This document shows, piece after piece, positions 8,841 to 16,007 of a stretch of 64,000 bases of DNA (position 1 is the stretch's first letter; each line of letters opens with the position of its first letter). The translations under genes and the position numbers were made by a program. Origin of the DNA: Poriferisodalis sp965116715 (GTDB taxonomy: Bacteria; Actinomycetota; Acidimicrobiia; Acidimicrobiales; Poriferisodalaceae). The DNA lies in NCBI GenBank assembly GCA_965116715.1, contig OZ220724.1:1736001-1800000 (forward strand), in the 5' to 3' direction. The notes under the pieces were generated by a model. The model worked only from the letters and a program-made list of their open reading frames with translations. It was not told the DNA's origin and did no database searches.

Positions 8841-10241
8841 TCAGGGCAGGACGTCGAGATACTCCTCCACGTCCCAGTCGGAAACGGTGTGCAGGAAGCG
8901 CTCCCACTCGTCGGTCTTGTAGTGGAAGAACACCTTCTCCATCTCGCCGGGCAGTGAGCGCATGACGACCTCGTCGTTGCGCAGCGCCTCGAGCGCCTCG
9001 CCCAGCGTGAGCGGGATCTTCTCGACGCTCTTGCCGGCTTCCATGGCCTCGTAGATGTTGCGCTCCTCGGGCTCGCCCGGGTCGAGGTTGCGGTCGAGGC
9101 CGTCGTCCATGGCCATGAGCAGCCCGGCGAAGGACAGGTGGGGGTTGACCGAGCTGTCCGCCGAGCGGTACTCGAACCGGCCTGGCGCGCTCACCCGCAG
9201 GGCGGTGGTGCGGTTCTGGTAGCCCCAGTCCGCGAAGACGGGCGCCCAGAAGCCGGTGTCCCACAGCCGGCGGTAGGAGTTGACCGTCGGCGAGGAGAGG
9301 CACGTCAGCGCCCGCACATGCTCGAGGATGCCGCCGATGGCCTTCATGCCGACGGGGCCGGGGAGCTGCGGGTTGTCGCCTTCGGGCAGGAACTTGTTGT
9401 TGCCCTCGGCATCCCACAGCGAGATGTTGTGGTGGCAGCCGTTGGCTGAGACGCCCATGAACGGCTTGGGCATGAAGCACGGGAAGGCACCCAGCTCGCG
9501 CCCCACCTGCTTGCACACCTGGCGGTAGGTGGTGAGCCGATCAGCGGTGAGCTCCGCCCGATCAAACTGGAAGTTCAGCTCGAGCTGGCCCGGGGCATCC
9601 TCGTGGTCGCCCTGGATCATCTCGAGGCCCATGGCCTCGCAGTACTCCACGACCTTGTGGATGAGCGGCTGCAGCTCGGCGAACTGGTCGATGTGGTAGC
9701 AGTTCGGCTTGGTCATGCCCTCGACGGTCGGCTTGCCGTCGGCATCGGCCTTGAGCCACATCATCTCGGGCTCGCAGCCGGCCCGCAGGTGCAGCCCGTG
9801 CTTGGCTTCGAACTCGGCGTGGAGCCGCTTGAGGTTGCCCCGGCAGTCCGAGGTCAGGAAGGCGCCGCCGTCCACCTCTTCCTCACGGCCCCGGAACAGG
9901 GTGCACCAGACCCGCGCGGTCTTGGGATCCCACGGCAGCGGCATGAACGTCTCGGGCTCGCCGATGCCCACGAGCTCGCGGGCCTCGGGGCCATAGCCGA
10001 TGTAGTTGCCGTGACGGTCGATGAACAGGTTGGCGGTGGAGCCGTAGACCAGCTGGAAGCCCTTGCGGGCGATCATCCCGAAGTGCTTGGCCGGGATGCC
10101 CTTGCCCATGATGCGGCCGGTGACCGAGACGAACTGGCAGTACAGGTACTGGATGCCGTCGGCCTCGATGCGGCGCTCGACTTCTGCAATCTGTTCCTCG
10201 CGTCCGTCGGCTTCGACGAACATCTCAAGATCGGTGGCCAT
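8841..10241 (-). CDS. gmaS: Glutamine synthetase family protein, probable gamma-glutamylmethylamide synthetase
   Basis: 466-aa glutamine synthetase fold protein of the GlnT/GmaS type. Metal and substrate motifs are present: GCEPEMMW, GDHEDAPGQLELNF, NGCHHNISLW, NSYRRLW and FEYRSADSSVNPHL. It lacks the tyrosine adenylylation loop of GlnA-I, consistent with a catabolic rather than nitrogen-regulated enzyme. It would use ATP to join methylamine (or ammonia) to glutamate. GAGGGGGAG lies 3 nt before ATG 10241. As first gene of an operon with mgsABC it most likely starts the N-methylglutamate route of methylamine use. Glutamine synthetases of this group cannot be told apart from plain GlnT by sequence alone, so the substrate is inferred from context. 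Confidence 0.87.
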   Translation of the reverse strand: MATDLEMFVEADGREEQIAEVERRIEADGIQYLYCQFVSVTGRIMGKGIPAKHFGMIARKGFQLVYGSTANLFIDRHGNYIGYGPEARELVGIGEPETFMPLPWDPKTARVWCTLFRGREEEVDGGAFLTSDCRGNLKRLHAEFEAKHGLHLRAGCEPEMMWLKADADGKPTVEGMTKPNCYHIDQFAELQPLIHKVVEYCEAMGLEMIQGDHEDAPGQLELNFQFDRAELTADRLTTYRQVCKQVGRELGAFPCFMPKPFMGVSANGCHHNISLWDAEGNNKFLPEGDNPQLPGPVGMKAIGGILEHVRALTCLSSPTVNSYRRLWDTGFWAPVFADWGYQNRTTALRVSAPGRFEYRSADSSVNPHLSFAGLLMAMDDGLDRNLDPGEPEERNIYEAMEAGKSVEKIPLTLGEALEALRNDEVVMRSLPGEMEKVFFHYKTDEWERFLHTVSDWDVEEYLDVLP

Positions 10242-10464
10242 TGCTCCCCCTCTTCGGCATGGCTGGCGGGTTCATGCGAACCGTAACGCCCTGAGTTTCG
10301 CGCCTCGGCACCTCTGCTCTCGGGCGTGTCCAAGCCACGCGGCAACCTAGCACAGAATCCGAAGCGATGTCTAACGTGAGTAGCGGCTCTTTCCTCACAG
10401 TAGAGCAAGCTCAGCGTGCGAACATCTTGCTCTGCGGGGGATCACTGCCGTACTCTCGTCATGC

Positions 10465-11475
10465 GTGCTCGTTTCGAGGACGCCCTTGCGGATGGCTGTC
10501 GCAATCGGCGTGGCCGCAATGCTCGCCGCGCTGCCTGCCGGACCGGCGGCGGCCGCCGTCCCGATCCCCGATCTGGGCACAGAGCCGAGCCAGCTCTGGC
10601 ACTCCGAGTTCGACGCGTCGTGGCCGTTCGAGGGCCTCATCGATGTCGTCGATGTCGCCGACTCGTCTCCGCTGGAGCTGCCATCGACGGTCGTCCTTGA
10701 ACCCGGCGAGTACCTGTCCGTAGGTCAGTCGGTCACATCTCCCAACGGCTGGTACCGGCTGACGCTCGAACCCGATGGCCGAATGGTGCTGCGCGCCACC
10801 GACGACGGCTTGGGCCGCCACGGCCTGCTGTGGTCGAGCGGGCCTTCCGTGTCGGCGGTGCCGCTGCTGGTGATGCACCCCGACGGCGGGCTTGCGCTCT
10901 ACGACACCGCCGACCCCGCATTCGGGGGCGCGGCATCCAACGCAAAGAGGGCGACGCTGTGGAATTCAGACAGCCACAGTCCCTCGGGCGCGGTGCTTCG
11001 ACTCGGCAACGACGGCGCACTGTCGGTGGTCACGCCCGACGGTCGGGCGCTGTGGCATGCCGGCAATTCAGCGCCGGACGTGGGCTTGAGCGGGTCGCGC
11101 CACATCATCTACGACCGGGGCCAGCAGTGGGTCTGGATGGTCGACGCTGACGGGAGCGTTGTCGACAACTACCCGGTCAGCGGCAACACCACCTCGCCAG
11201 TGCCCGGCCGCTACAAGGTCACCTCGAAGTCGGAAGAAGCGATTTCCTACAACTGGCTGTTCACCATGGAGCACATGGTGCGGTTCACGACTGACATTGA
11301 GGGGGACTCGATCGGCTTCCATTCCATCCCCCGGGGCTGGCGGGACACCCCCGTGCAGACCGAAGCCCAACTCGGCGACTCGCTGTCGCTGGGCTGTATT
11401 CGTCAGCGAGACGACAAGGCGGAGCGCTTGTACGACTGGGCGTCCATCGGCACGCCAGTGGTCGTGCTCGCCTGA
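10465..11475 (+). CDS. Secreted L,D-transpeptidase with lectin-like beta-prism domain
   Basis: 336-aa exported protein. GTG 10465 gives a good signal peptide (MLVSRTPLRM..., cleavage after PAAAA near residue 31); ATG 10492 would lose the basic n-region. Residues about 75-195 contain repeated bulb-lectin-like units (SPNGWYRLTLEPDGRMVLR, GDGALSVVTPDGRALWHAGN-type). The C-terminal YkuD domain holds the catalytic motif, with histidine in IGFHSIPRGW and cysteine in SLSLGCIRQRDDKAERLYDW, as in L,D-transpeptidases that make 3-3 peptidoglycan cross-links or attach proteins to the wall. The fusion to a sugar-binding module suggests wall-polysaccharide targeting. It is divergent from gmaS with a 223-bp gap. 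No clear ribosome binding site is seen. Confidence 0.85.
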   Translation: MLVSRTPLRMAVAIGVAAMLAALPAGPAAAAVPIPDLGTEPSQLWHSEFDASWPFEGLIDVVDVADSSPLELPSTVVLEPGEYLSVGQSVTSPNGWYRLTLEPDGRMVLRATDDGLGRHGLLWSSGPSVSAVPLLVMHPDGGLALYDTADPAFGGAASNAKRATLWNSDSHSPSGAVLRLGNDGALSVVTPDGRALWHAGNSAPDVGLSGSRHIIYDRGQQWVWMVDADGSVVDNYPVSGNTTSPVPGRYKVTSKSEEAISYNWLFTMEHMVRFTTDIEGDSIGFHSIPRGWRDTPVQTEAQLGDSLSLGCIRQRDDKAERLYDWASIGTPVVVLA

Positions 11476-11532
11476 GCCCTTCGCCCGTGGTGTCGGCCAG
11501 GGGGCCCAGACCGGATTCCGGCCCGGGCGCGA

Positions 11533-11569
11533 GAAGACCCGCCCCGTGGGGCGGGTCCTCGTCGCTTTC
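11533..11569 (+). terminator. Rho-independent-like terminator after the L,D-transpeptidase
   Basis: A perfect GC-rich inverted repeat (GACCCGCCCC at 11536-11545 and GGGGCGGGTC at 11548-11557) is followed by CTCGTCGCTTT. It stands between the stop of the plus-strand L,D-transpeptidase and the stop of the opposing small membrane gene, so it could serve both strands. The T-run is weak, as is usual in high-GC actinobacteria. Confidence 0.7.
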
Positions 11570-11577
11570 GAATCAGA

Positions 11578-11772
11578 TCAACCGCGCTCAAGCATTCGCC
11601 ACCTCACCAGCACAACACCGCTGATCGCAGCTATTGCCCAACCAGCAGCAACCGACACCAAAAGCGCCGGTGACATCTCTGGCATCAGCCAACCGATCAC
11701 GACCAAGCCGGCAATACCGAGTAGAGCAACCAGTCTCCAAACAAGTGCATAGGACCCAAGAAACCGTTTCAT
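11578..11772 (-). CDS. Small two-helix membrane protein
   Basis: 64-aa protein from ATG 11772 (a GTG two codons upstream, at 11778, is the alternative). Two hydrophobic segments are clear: residues about 10-32 (VWRLVALLGIAGLVVIGWLM) and 36-58 (ALLVSVAAGWAIAAISGVVLV), ending in a basic tail RWRMLERG. No family is recognised. It lies 11 bp downstream of the small secreted protein gene on the same strand, so the two probably share a transcript. Confidence 0.55.
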   Translation of the reverse strand: MKRFLGSYALVWRLVALLGIAGLVVIGWLMPEMSPALLVSVAAGWAIAAISGVVLVRWRMLERG

Positions 11773-11783
11773 GACCACCGACC

Positions 11784-12047
11784 CTAACCGTCGCCCTGGC
11801 TATCGTTGATAATCTTCACGGCCCCAATCACTACCACCGCAGCGAACGCGACCGGATTGACCAGCGACACCGCCGAGAGCGCCCCGAGGATCGCGAGGTC
11901 ATTGGCCACCGGCGGCACGTTCTGAGTCGGCGGACGAGGCTCAGCATGGCCATGACCCGGAGGGCCCCGATGCGCCGCCACCGGCGACACGCCCAACACA
12001 CACACCAGCAGCAGCGCTAGCAGCGCCACTGCACATCGTTTCAACAT
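11784..12047 (-). CDS. Small secreted or membrane-tethered protein
   Basis: 87-aa protein. ATG 12047 is chosen because AGGAGGGA lies 6 nt upstream and it begins a typical signal peptide (MLKRCAVALLALLLVCVLG, cleavage after PVAA). The frame stays open upstream, but that extension is arginine-rich and lacks a ribosome binding site. The mature part begins with a His/Pro-rich stretch (HRGPPGHGHAEPRPP) and ends with a hydrophobic segment of about 20 residues (SAVSLVNPVAFAAVVVIGAV). The His-rich stretch might bind metal. No family is recognised. Confidence 0.6.
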   Translation of the reverse strand: MLKRCAVALLALLLVCVLGVSPVAAHRGPPGHGHAEPRPPTQNVPPVANDLAILGALSAVSLVNPVAFAAVVVIGAVKIINDSQGDG

Positions 12048-12388
12048 GGCAGTTCCCTCCTGACGGGAGACGGTTTTTCTTCGCTGGCACCGCCCGGGCT
12101 CAGCCACCGAAGGACGCACGCGGCACTGTCTGTGCCGTCGGCGGGTTGGCTCGGATAGCTGCCGGTAGATGACATTGCCGGAACCAGCAGCACCCGGTTC
12201 AGCGAGCACCTGGAAGCACGACAGCCCGTCGAGCTAGTTCAATCCGCCGAGTCAGACGGAGGAGTCTTCAGCAGACTGCACTCGGGGGGCAGCGGGCGCG
12301 CATAGGGAGATACATGCACTTGCGTACCTGTATGTGCAGATATATACTCAAGATAATGTCATTTACCAGAACTAATCTAGAATTGGTG
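12048..12388. other. Gene-free stretch with a plus-strand promoter candidate now cut off by an IS
   Basis: No credible gene is seen. The right half is clearly lower in GC than its surroundings. TTGCGT at 12320-12325 and TATACT at 12343-12348, 17 bp apart, make a good plus-strand promoter. Before the IS landed at 12397, this promoter would have lain only about 50 bp upstream of the recombinase GTG now at 14972. The left half (12048-12240) holds the presumed promoter of the minus-strand small secreted gene. Confidence 0.5.
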
Positions 12389-12396
12389 TCGATATC
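12389..12396. repeat. Left 8-bp target-site duplication of the IS
   Basis: TCGATATC directly abuts the left inverted repeat and is repeated exactly at 14961-14968, directly abutting the right one. Eight base pairs is the duplication length known for the IS1595 family. Confidence 0.9.
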
Positions 12397-12419
12397 GGGA
12401 ATGACTTACGTGCTTACCC
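12397..12419. repeat. Left terminal inverted repeat of the IS
   Basis: This 23-bp repeat begins GGGAATGACTTACGTG and ends TTACCC. Its reverse complement occurs at 14938-14960 with a single mismatch at the seventeenth position (C here, G in the other). Confidence 0.93.
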
Positions 12420-12454
12420 GCTAGATGTCACACCCCCCACCTACGTTGGGGGTC

Positions 12455-13378
12455 ATGGCAAACGGACTGAGCGTGTTCCAGATCTTCGAGATGTTCCCCG
12501 ACGAGGCGACCGCTGAGGCGTGGTTCTGCGAGCAGCGCTGGCCCGGCGGTGTGCGCTGCGTCGAGTGCCACAGCGACAACGTGCAGGCTCGCCCGACGCG
12601 CAAGCCGCAGCCGTTCCGCTGCCGGGACTGCCGCAAGGATTTCTCAGCGAAGACCGGCAGCGTGATGCACGCGTCGAAGCTGCCGATCCGGGTGTGGGTG
12701 CTGGCGATGTGGCTGCTGTCGGACCGGTGCAAAGGCACGTCGTCGCATCAGCTCGCCCGCGACTTGGGGGTGACTCAGAAGACGGCGTGGTTCCTGTCGC
12801 ATCGCATCCGCGAGGCATGGGCGGAGACGTACAGCACGGACCGGTTCACCGGGCCGGTGGAGGTGGACGAGATGTTCGTGGGCGGCAAGGCCAAGGGACG
12901 GCATCGCAGCCGTCAGGCCGACCCGACGCTCAATCTGGTGACGCCGGTGGTCGGAGTGGTCGATCACGGCTCAGGCAAGGCCGCAGCGATGCCGGTGGCC
13001 GATCTGCGGGCTGCGACGCTGATCGGGTTCATCAAGGAGCGCACCGTTCCGGGCACGGTGGTGCGCACCGACGAGGGAGCGGGCTACAAGCCGCTCGCCT
13101 ATGGGTCGTTCCGGCATCAGACGGTGAACCACAGCCGCGGCGAGTACGTCAGCGCGGACGGTGCGACAACGAACTCGATTGAGTCGCTGTGGGCGCTCTT
13201 CAAGCGCGGCTACATGGGGACGTACCATCACATGTCCCGCAAGCATCTGGCTCGGTATCTGACCGAGTTCACGGCTCGTCACAACATGCGACACGTCACG
13301 TCGACAGCGAGGCTCAGCGGGCTGGCGGCCGGGGCGGACGGCAAGCGGCTCGACTGGGCGACCCTCACCGCAGCGTGA
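12455..13378 (+). CDS. IS1595-family (ISXO2-like) transposase
   Basis: 307 aa from ATG 12455 (an in-frame ATG at 12425 is the alternative; GGGGG lies just before 12455). The N-terminal zinc ribbon is visible (CVECH about 30 and FRCRDCRKDF about 55), then a helix-turn-helix (TSSHQLARDLGVTQKTAWFLSHRIR). The ISXO2-like catalytic domain has VEVDEMFVGGK (first Asp), RTDEGAGY (second Asp) and TNSIESLWALFKRGYMGTYH, which carries the Asn and Lys expected in the family's DDNK-type site. The length and motifs are complete, so it is probably active. A short hairpin (CCCCC...GGGGG, about 12431-12453) sits over the translation start and may limit expression. Confidence 0.93.
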   Translation: MANGLSVFQIFEMFPDEATAEAWFCEQRWPGGVRCVECHSDNVQARPTRKPQPFRCRDCRKDFSAKTGSVMHASKLPIRVWVLAMWLLSDRCKGTSSHQLARDLGVTQKTAWFLSHRIREAWAETYSTDRFTGPVEVDEMFVGGKAKGRHRSRQADPTLNLVTPVVGVVDHGSGKAAAMPVADLRAATLIGFIKERTVPGTVVRTDEGAGYKPLAYGSFRHQTVNHSRGEYVSADGATTNSIESLWALFKRGYMGTYHHMSRKHLARYLTEFTARHNMRHVTSTARLSGLAAGADGKRLDWATLTAA

Positions 13379-13416
13379 TTGACTGGCGTAAGGGCGTTAG
13401 ACGGTGAGTCCGCTCG

Positions 13417-13833
13417 TCAGCAGTCGAACCCGAGTTGCGCCAGATCGGAACGGCAGGCACTTCGCAGCTCACGCCACTGCATGTCCAGCCGCCTGACCAG
13501 GTCACGTGTCTGCTGCACACTCGACCCGAGGTGATGTCGACACGACGACGCCCATTGGCTGGCATCGTCGTCGAGGCCGGTCATTGCCCACCTGACGGTG
13601 TCGTACTGCGCCTGTGCGCTTTCGGTGTCGCCGCGCAGCAGCGCTGTCTCGAGCATCGCTGTCGCCGTTTCCGCTGTGCCGACGATCATGCCGAGACGCT
13701 CGGCCTCGGCGCCGCAGTCCGCCGCCGCGGCCTCGCCGAAGGACACCGATGCCTGGCTGACCGTGTTGCGCGGTGGCTCGTCCGCGCACCCGACCGCGAC
13801 AGCAAGCAACGCGACCGCGAGGAGGCGCCTCAT
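13417..13833 (-). CDS. IS passenger: small lipoprotein
   Basis: 138-aa protein. ATG 13833 overlaps the stop of the upstream gene as ATGA, which supports this start over a GTG at 13860. It has a lipoprotein signal (MRRLLAVALLAVAVGC, lipobox AVGC at residues 12-16). The mature part is helical and carries four more cysteines (AADCGAEAE, SSCRHHL, RSACRSD and a terminal FDC), enough for two disulfides. No family is recognised. It points toward the transposase gene and lies fully inside the IS. Confidence 0.7.
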   Translation of the reverse strand: MRRLLAVALLAVAVGCADEPPRNTVSQASVSFGEAAAADCGAEAERLGMIVGTAETATAMLETALLRGDTESAQAQYDTVRWAMTGLDDDASQWASSCRHHLGSSVQQTRDLVRRLDMQWRELRSACRSDLAQLGFDC

Positions 13834-14018
13834 TCGCCCCAGCCGTCGAGGTGACGGCACGCGGGCTCGCCGGCGAGCTCGTTGAGGGCTTCGCAGATGT
13901 CGTTCACGGCGAGATACATCTGCACCCAGCCGATGACCGCCGCGGCGGTCACGACCGCTGCGAGCACGAGGCCGGCGACCAGCCAGCGTCGCAGCAGAGC
14001 GAATTGTGTGTCGGTCAT
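13830..14018 (-). CDS. IS passenger: small single-pass membrane protein
   Basis: 62 aa from ATG 14018, with AAGGGG about 9 nt upstream; the longer open frame to 14159 runs through palindromic regulatory DNA and is not supported. Residues about 11-36 form one membrane helix (WLVAGLVLAAVVTAAAVIGW), preceded by a short cytosolic head and followed by an acidic tail containing two cysteines (NDICEAL, EPACRHLDG). It is translationally coupled to the lipoprotein. Function unknown. Confidence 0.65.
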   Translation of the reverse strand: MTDTQFALLRRWLVAGLVLAAVVTAAAVIGWVQMYLAVNDICEALNELAGEPACRHLDGWGE

Positions 14019-14022
14019 CGGG

Positions 14023-14160
14023 CGGTCCCCTTCCGGTCGGAGGCTCAGGGTCGTTGTGCTAGCAACACCGTTCGCAGCCGACGGAAGGGGACCACGGCAA
14101 CGCCGTGAACCTCCTGTCTGCTCGACTGCGACCCCCAAGGGGGCCGGTGTTGCTAGCAAC
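14023..14160. promoter_or_regulatory. Nested inverted repeats between the divergent passenger genes
   Basis: Three structures are visible. A long inverted repeat has arms at 14023-14040 (GGTCCCCTTCC...) and 14077-14093 (...GGAAGGGGACC). Two GCTAGCAAC-containing sites lie at 14053-14070 and 14145-14160 in opposite orientation, and GTTGCTAGCAAC at 14149-14160 is itself a perfect 12-bp palindrome. A small CCCCCAAGGGGG hairpin lies at 14131-14142. The pattern is what one expects of operators or leader hairpins that control both passenger transcripts. Confidence 0.6.
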
Positions 14161-14191
14161 AGGAAACCTACCCGCGAACTGTCAAACGCGT

Positions 14192-14222
14192 TTGACTGCC
14201 GCGTGTCCGGTTCCGCTACGGT
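14192..14222 (+). promoter_or_regulatory. Possible promoter for the plus-strand passenger genes
   Basis: TTGACT at 14192-14197 and TACGGT at 14217-14222 are spaced 19 bp. The next ATG (14229) lies only 6 bp after the -10 element, so the transcript would be leaderless or nearly so, which is common in actinobacteria. Confidence 0.45.
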
Positions 14223-14228
14223 GCAGGT

Positions 14229-14357
14229 ATGGCAACCACCGCTGAGAGCGACAAGCCGGAGCCTGACAAGGCACCCGAGCGGCCGTCACCCATACCCGAC
14301 AGTCCCGAGCGCATCGCCCGCGCTGTGGCCGTGACACGCCCCCCGTCGAAGCGATGA
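14229..14357 (+). CDS. IS passenger: 42-aa proline-rich peptide
   Basis: A 42-codon frame from ATG 14229 to TGA 14357, directly after a candidate promoter and 14 bp before the next gene. The product is hydrophilic and rich in Pro, Glu, Asp and Arg (MATTAESDKPEPDKAPERPS at the start, TRPPSKR at the end), likely disordered. No homology is recognised. It is the first gene of a three-gene plus-strand group inside the IS. The evidence is only position, start signal and codon continuity. Confidence 0.45.
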   Translation: MATTAESDKPEPDKAPERPSPIPDSPERIARAVAVTRPPSKR

Positions 14358-14371
14358 GCTGACTCGGTTGG

Positions 14372-14602
14372 ATGTCCCCAGCGTTGACGGCGGTACTCGC
14401 CACCTCAGCCATTTGGGTCGTTCTGGCTCTCGCTGGAGCACGGTGGGGGTATCTGCTAGGGCGACGGCATGAGGCAGCGGACCGTGACCGCGAGGACCAC
14501 AACCAACGGATTCAGGGGCTGGAGGAAGACAGACAACGGCAGCAGGTGCAGCAGCAGTTCGCATCGGTGCTAGCCGACACCTTGAGACAGGACGAGAGAT
14601 GA
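14372..14602 (+). CDS. IS passenger: membrane-anchored coiled-coil protein
   Basis: 76-aa protein. Residues 3-29 form one membrane helix (LTAVLATSAIWVVLALAG), followed by a highly charged coiled coil (about 33-76; HEAADRDREDHNQRIQGLEE and RQRQQVQQQFASVLADTLR). Its stop overlaps the next start as ATGA at 14599-14602, so the pair is translationally coupled. The build, membrane helix plus coiled coil, resembles small spanin, holin-like or division-associated proteins, but no family can be named. Confidence 0.65.
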   Translation: MSPALTAVLATSAIWVVLALAGARWGYLLGRRHEAADRDREDHNQRIQGLEEDRQRQQVQQQFASVLADTLRQDER

Positions 14603-14913
14603 GTTTGAAGGGCAAAGACATCCACACACCAGCGGTTGACTCGTTCATCTTGCTGCTGGGCCGAATGCTGGCAGGCGTCGAGTTCCTGCCGACAAGTTCG
14701 CTGCGCCCACCTGCTTTGACGGATGTGCTGCGCAGTGTGATCGAAGACATGCCCACGAGATACAAGGGCATGCCTCAGGCTGATCAGATGGTCAGCGAGG
14801 TGGAACTGCTGGTAAGCGAGCTGGAACGACGGATCACCGAAGCCCGACCGGACATGGAACGACTGGCAGCTGGTGCATTTGCCGCCGCCGCCGAGCACTT
14901 GGTCGACGCGTAA
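14599..14913 (+). CDS. IS passenger: unrecognised 104-aa helical protein
   Basis: 104-aa soluble, largely helical protein, coupled to the preceding membrane coiled-coil gene by an ATGA overlap. The C-terminal half is amphipathic helix (QMVSEVELLVSELERRITEA) ending in AAGAFAAAAEHLVDA. No motif is recognised. The stop lies 25 bp before the right terminal inverted repeat of the IS, so it is the last cargo gene. Confidence 0.65.
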   Translation: MSLKGKDIHTPAVDSFILLLGRMLAGVEFLPTSSLRPPALTDVLRSVIEDMPTRYKGMPQADQMVSEVELLVSELERRITEARPDMERLAAGAFAAAAEHLVDA

Positions 14914-14937
14914 CAGACCCCCAACGCGTCGACGTGT

Positions 14938-14960
14938 GGGTAACCACGTAAGTCATTCCC
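14938..14960. repeat. Right terminal inverted repeat of the IS
   Basis: Reverse complement of the left repeat (12397-12419) with one mismatch. It is followed at once by the second copy of the 8-bp target duplication, TCGATATC. Confidence 0.93.
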
Positions 14961-14968
14961 TCGATATC
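14961..14968. repeat. Right 8-bp target-site duplication of the IS
   Basis: Exact copy of 12389-12396. Deleting one copy together with 12397-14960 restores a continuous empty site ending 3 bp before the recombinase GTG. Confidence 0.9.
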
Positions 14969-14971
14969 CGG

Positions 14972-15952
14972 GTGACACAGGTGGACAGCACATCGGCGTT
15001 TGAGCCGCTCTCCGCGGCCGCTGCGACCCGAGGGGGCGCACAGAGCAGTCCGCTCTCGGCTGCCGGCGCGATGGCCGCCGAGCATGCCATGAGCAGTGAG
15101 ACGCGCCGGGCATATGAGCGGGCACTACGCCAGATCACACAACAACTCGCAGGCCGCGCGATGGACGACCACGGTCTCAGCGCAGCAATGTCCGAATTAG
15201 TTGCCGATGGCGCCGGGCGCGCCAAGCTGCGGCAGATCGTGGCTGCCGTGCGACTGAATGCGCGCCGGACCGGACAGCCCGATCCCGTCGGGCCGTCGTG
15301 CGAAGTTGTCCTGGCAACGCACCGGCGCTCGACGCCTCCAGCCCGTCAGGCGGCCGCCGTCGATTGGGAGCAGGCGGACGCCGCTGCGGCTGCAGCGGCG
15401 TCGGCAGGTCACGCCATCGGGCTGCGCAATGCCGCGATCATCGCCGTTATGAGCGACGCCTTGCTGCGTTCCGGCGAGGTCGTCGACATACAGGTTGGCG
15501 ATATCGAGCGCAGGCAGGACGGCGCCGCGACACTCACCGTGCAGCGAAGCAAGACGGACCCAGAAGGCGACGGCGCCTCGCTGTACCTCGGCCCTCCGAC
15601 CATCGGTCGTGTCAATGCATGGATCGAGGCTGCTGTGTCGTCGGGCGCGGATATGTCAAACGGACCGCTGTTCCGACGAATCCGCCGAGGACAGCACGTA
15701 TCGGCGGAGCCATTGTCGACCCGCAGCATTCAAGCGATCGTGCGCAGCGCCGCTGCCGCCGTGGGAATCGACGGAGCCTCCAGCCACAGCCTTCGCATCG
15801 GTAGCGCAGTGTCGCTGGCGCGGGCGGGCGCGACGTTGATCGAGGCACAGCAGGCCGGACGCTGGGCCAGCCCGCTGATGCCCGCGCACTACGCACGCAA
15901 CGAAACGGCTGCCAGAGGAGCGGTCGCCCGGCTGCGCTACCAGAAGACGTGA
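14972..15952 (+). CDS. Tyrosine recombinase / phage-type integrase
   Basis: 326 aa from GTG 14972; in the reconstructed empty site an in-frame TAA at 12373 excludes earlier starts. A SAM-like N-terminal DNA-binding domain (about 35-110, SSETRRAYERALRQI) precedes the catalytic domain. Active-site residues can be seen: Arg in SDALLRSGEVVDIQ, Lys in RSKTDPEG, His-x-x-Arg in SSHSLRIGSA, Trp in AGRWASP and Tyr in MPAHYARNE. The set is intact. The 2.6-kb IS separates the gene from its likely original promoter (12320-12348), so expression may now depend on readthrough from the IS. It may be what remains of an integrated element between the mgs and sox operons. Confidence 0.88.
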   Translation: MTQVDSTSAFEPLSAAAATRGGAQSSPLSAAGAMAAEHAMSSETRRAYERALRQITQQLAGRAMDDHGLSAAMSELVADGAGRAKLRQIVAAVRLNARRTGQPDPVGPSCEVVLATHRRSTPPARQAAAVDWEQADAAAAAAASAGHAIGLRNAAIIAVMSDALLRSGEVVDIQVGDIERRQDGAATLTVQRSKTDPEGDGASLYLGPPTIGRVNAWIEAAVSSGADMSNGPLFRRIRRGQHVSAEPLSTRSIQAIVRSAAAAVGIDGASSHSLRIGSAVSLARAGATLIEAQQAGRWASPLMPAHYARNETAARGAVARLRYQKT

Positions 15953-16007
15953 AGAAGCGGAGTAACGAGGGTTTGGCAATGGCCGGGCCAGCGATCTGAA
16001 CCGTGCG

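Larger units (their letters stand above)
12397..14960 (+). mobile_element. IS1595-like insertion sequence with passenger genes (2,564 bp)
   Basis: The element is bounded by 23-bp terminal inverted repeats (12397-12419 and 14938-14960, 22 of 23 positions paired; each begins GGGAATGACTTACGTG read inward) and an 8-bp direct duplication TCGATATC on both sides. It encodes one transposase (12455-13378) and five small non-transposition genes in two divergent groups. Simple IS1595 members are about 0.7-1.1 kb, so over 1.5 kb here is cargo. Matching ends and an exact target duplication indicate a fairly recent, intact insertion. It lies immediately upstream of the recombinase at 14972. Confidence 0.93.

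Noticed and set aside
13830..14159. Longer 109-aa version of the passenger membrane protein
   Set aside because: The extra N-terminus crosses the palindromic regulatory DNA and has no start signal; ATG 14018 has one.
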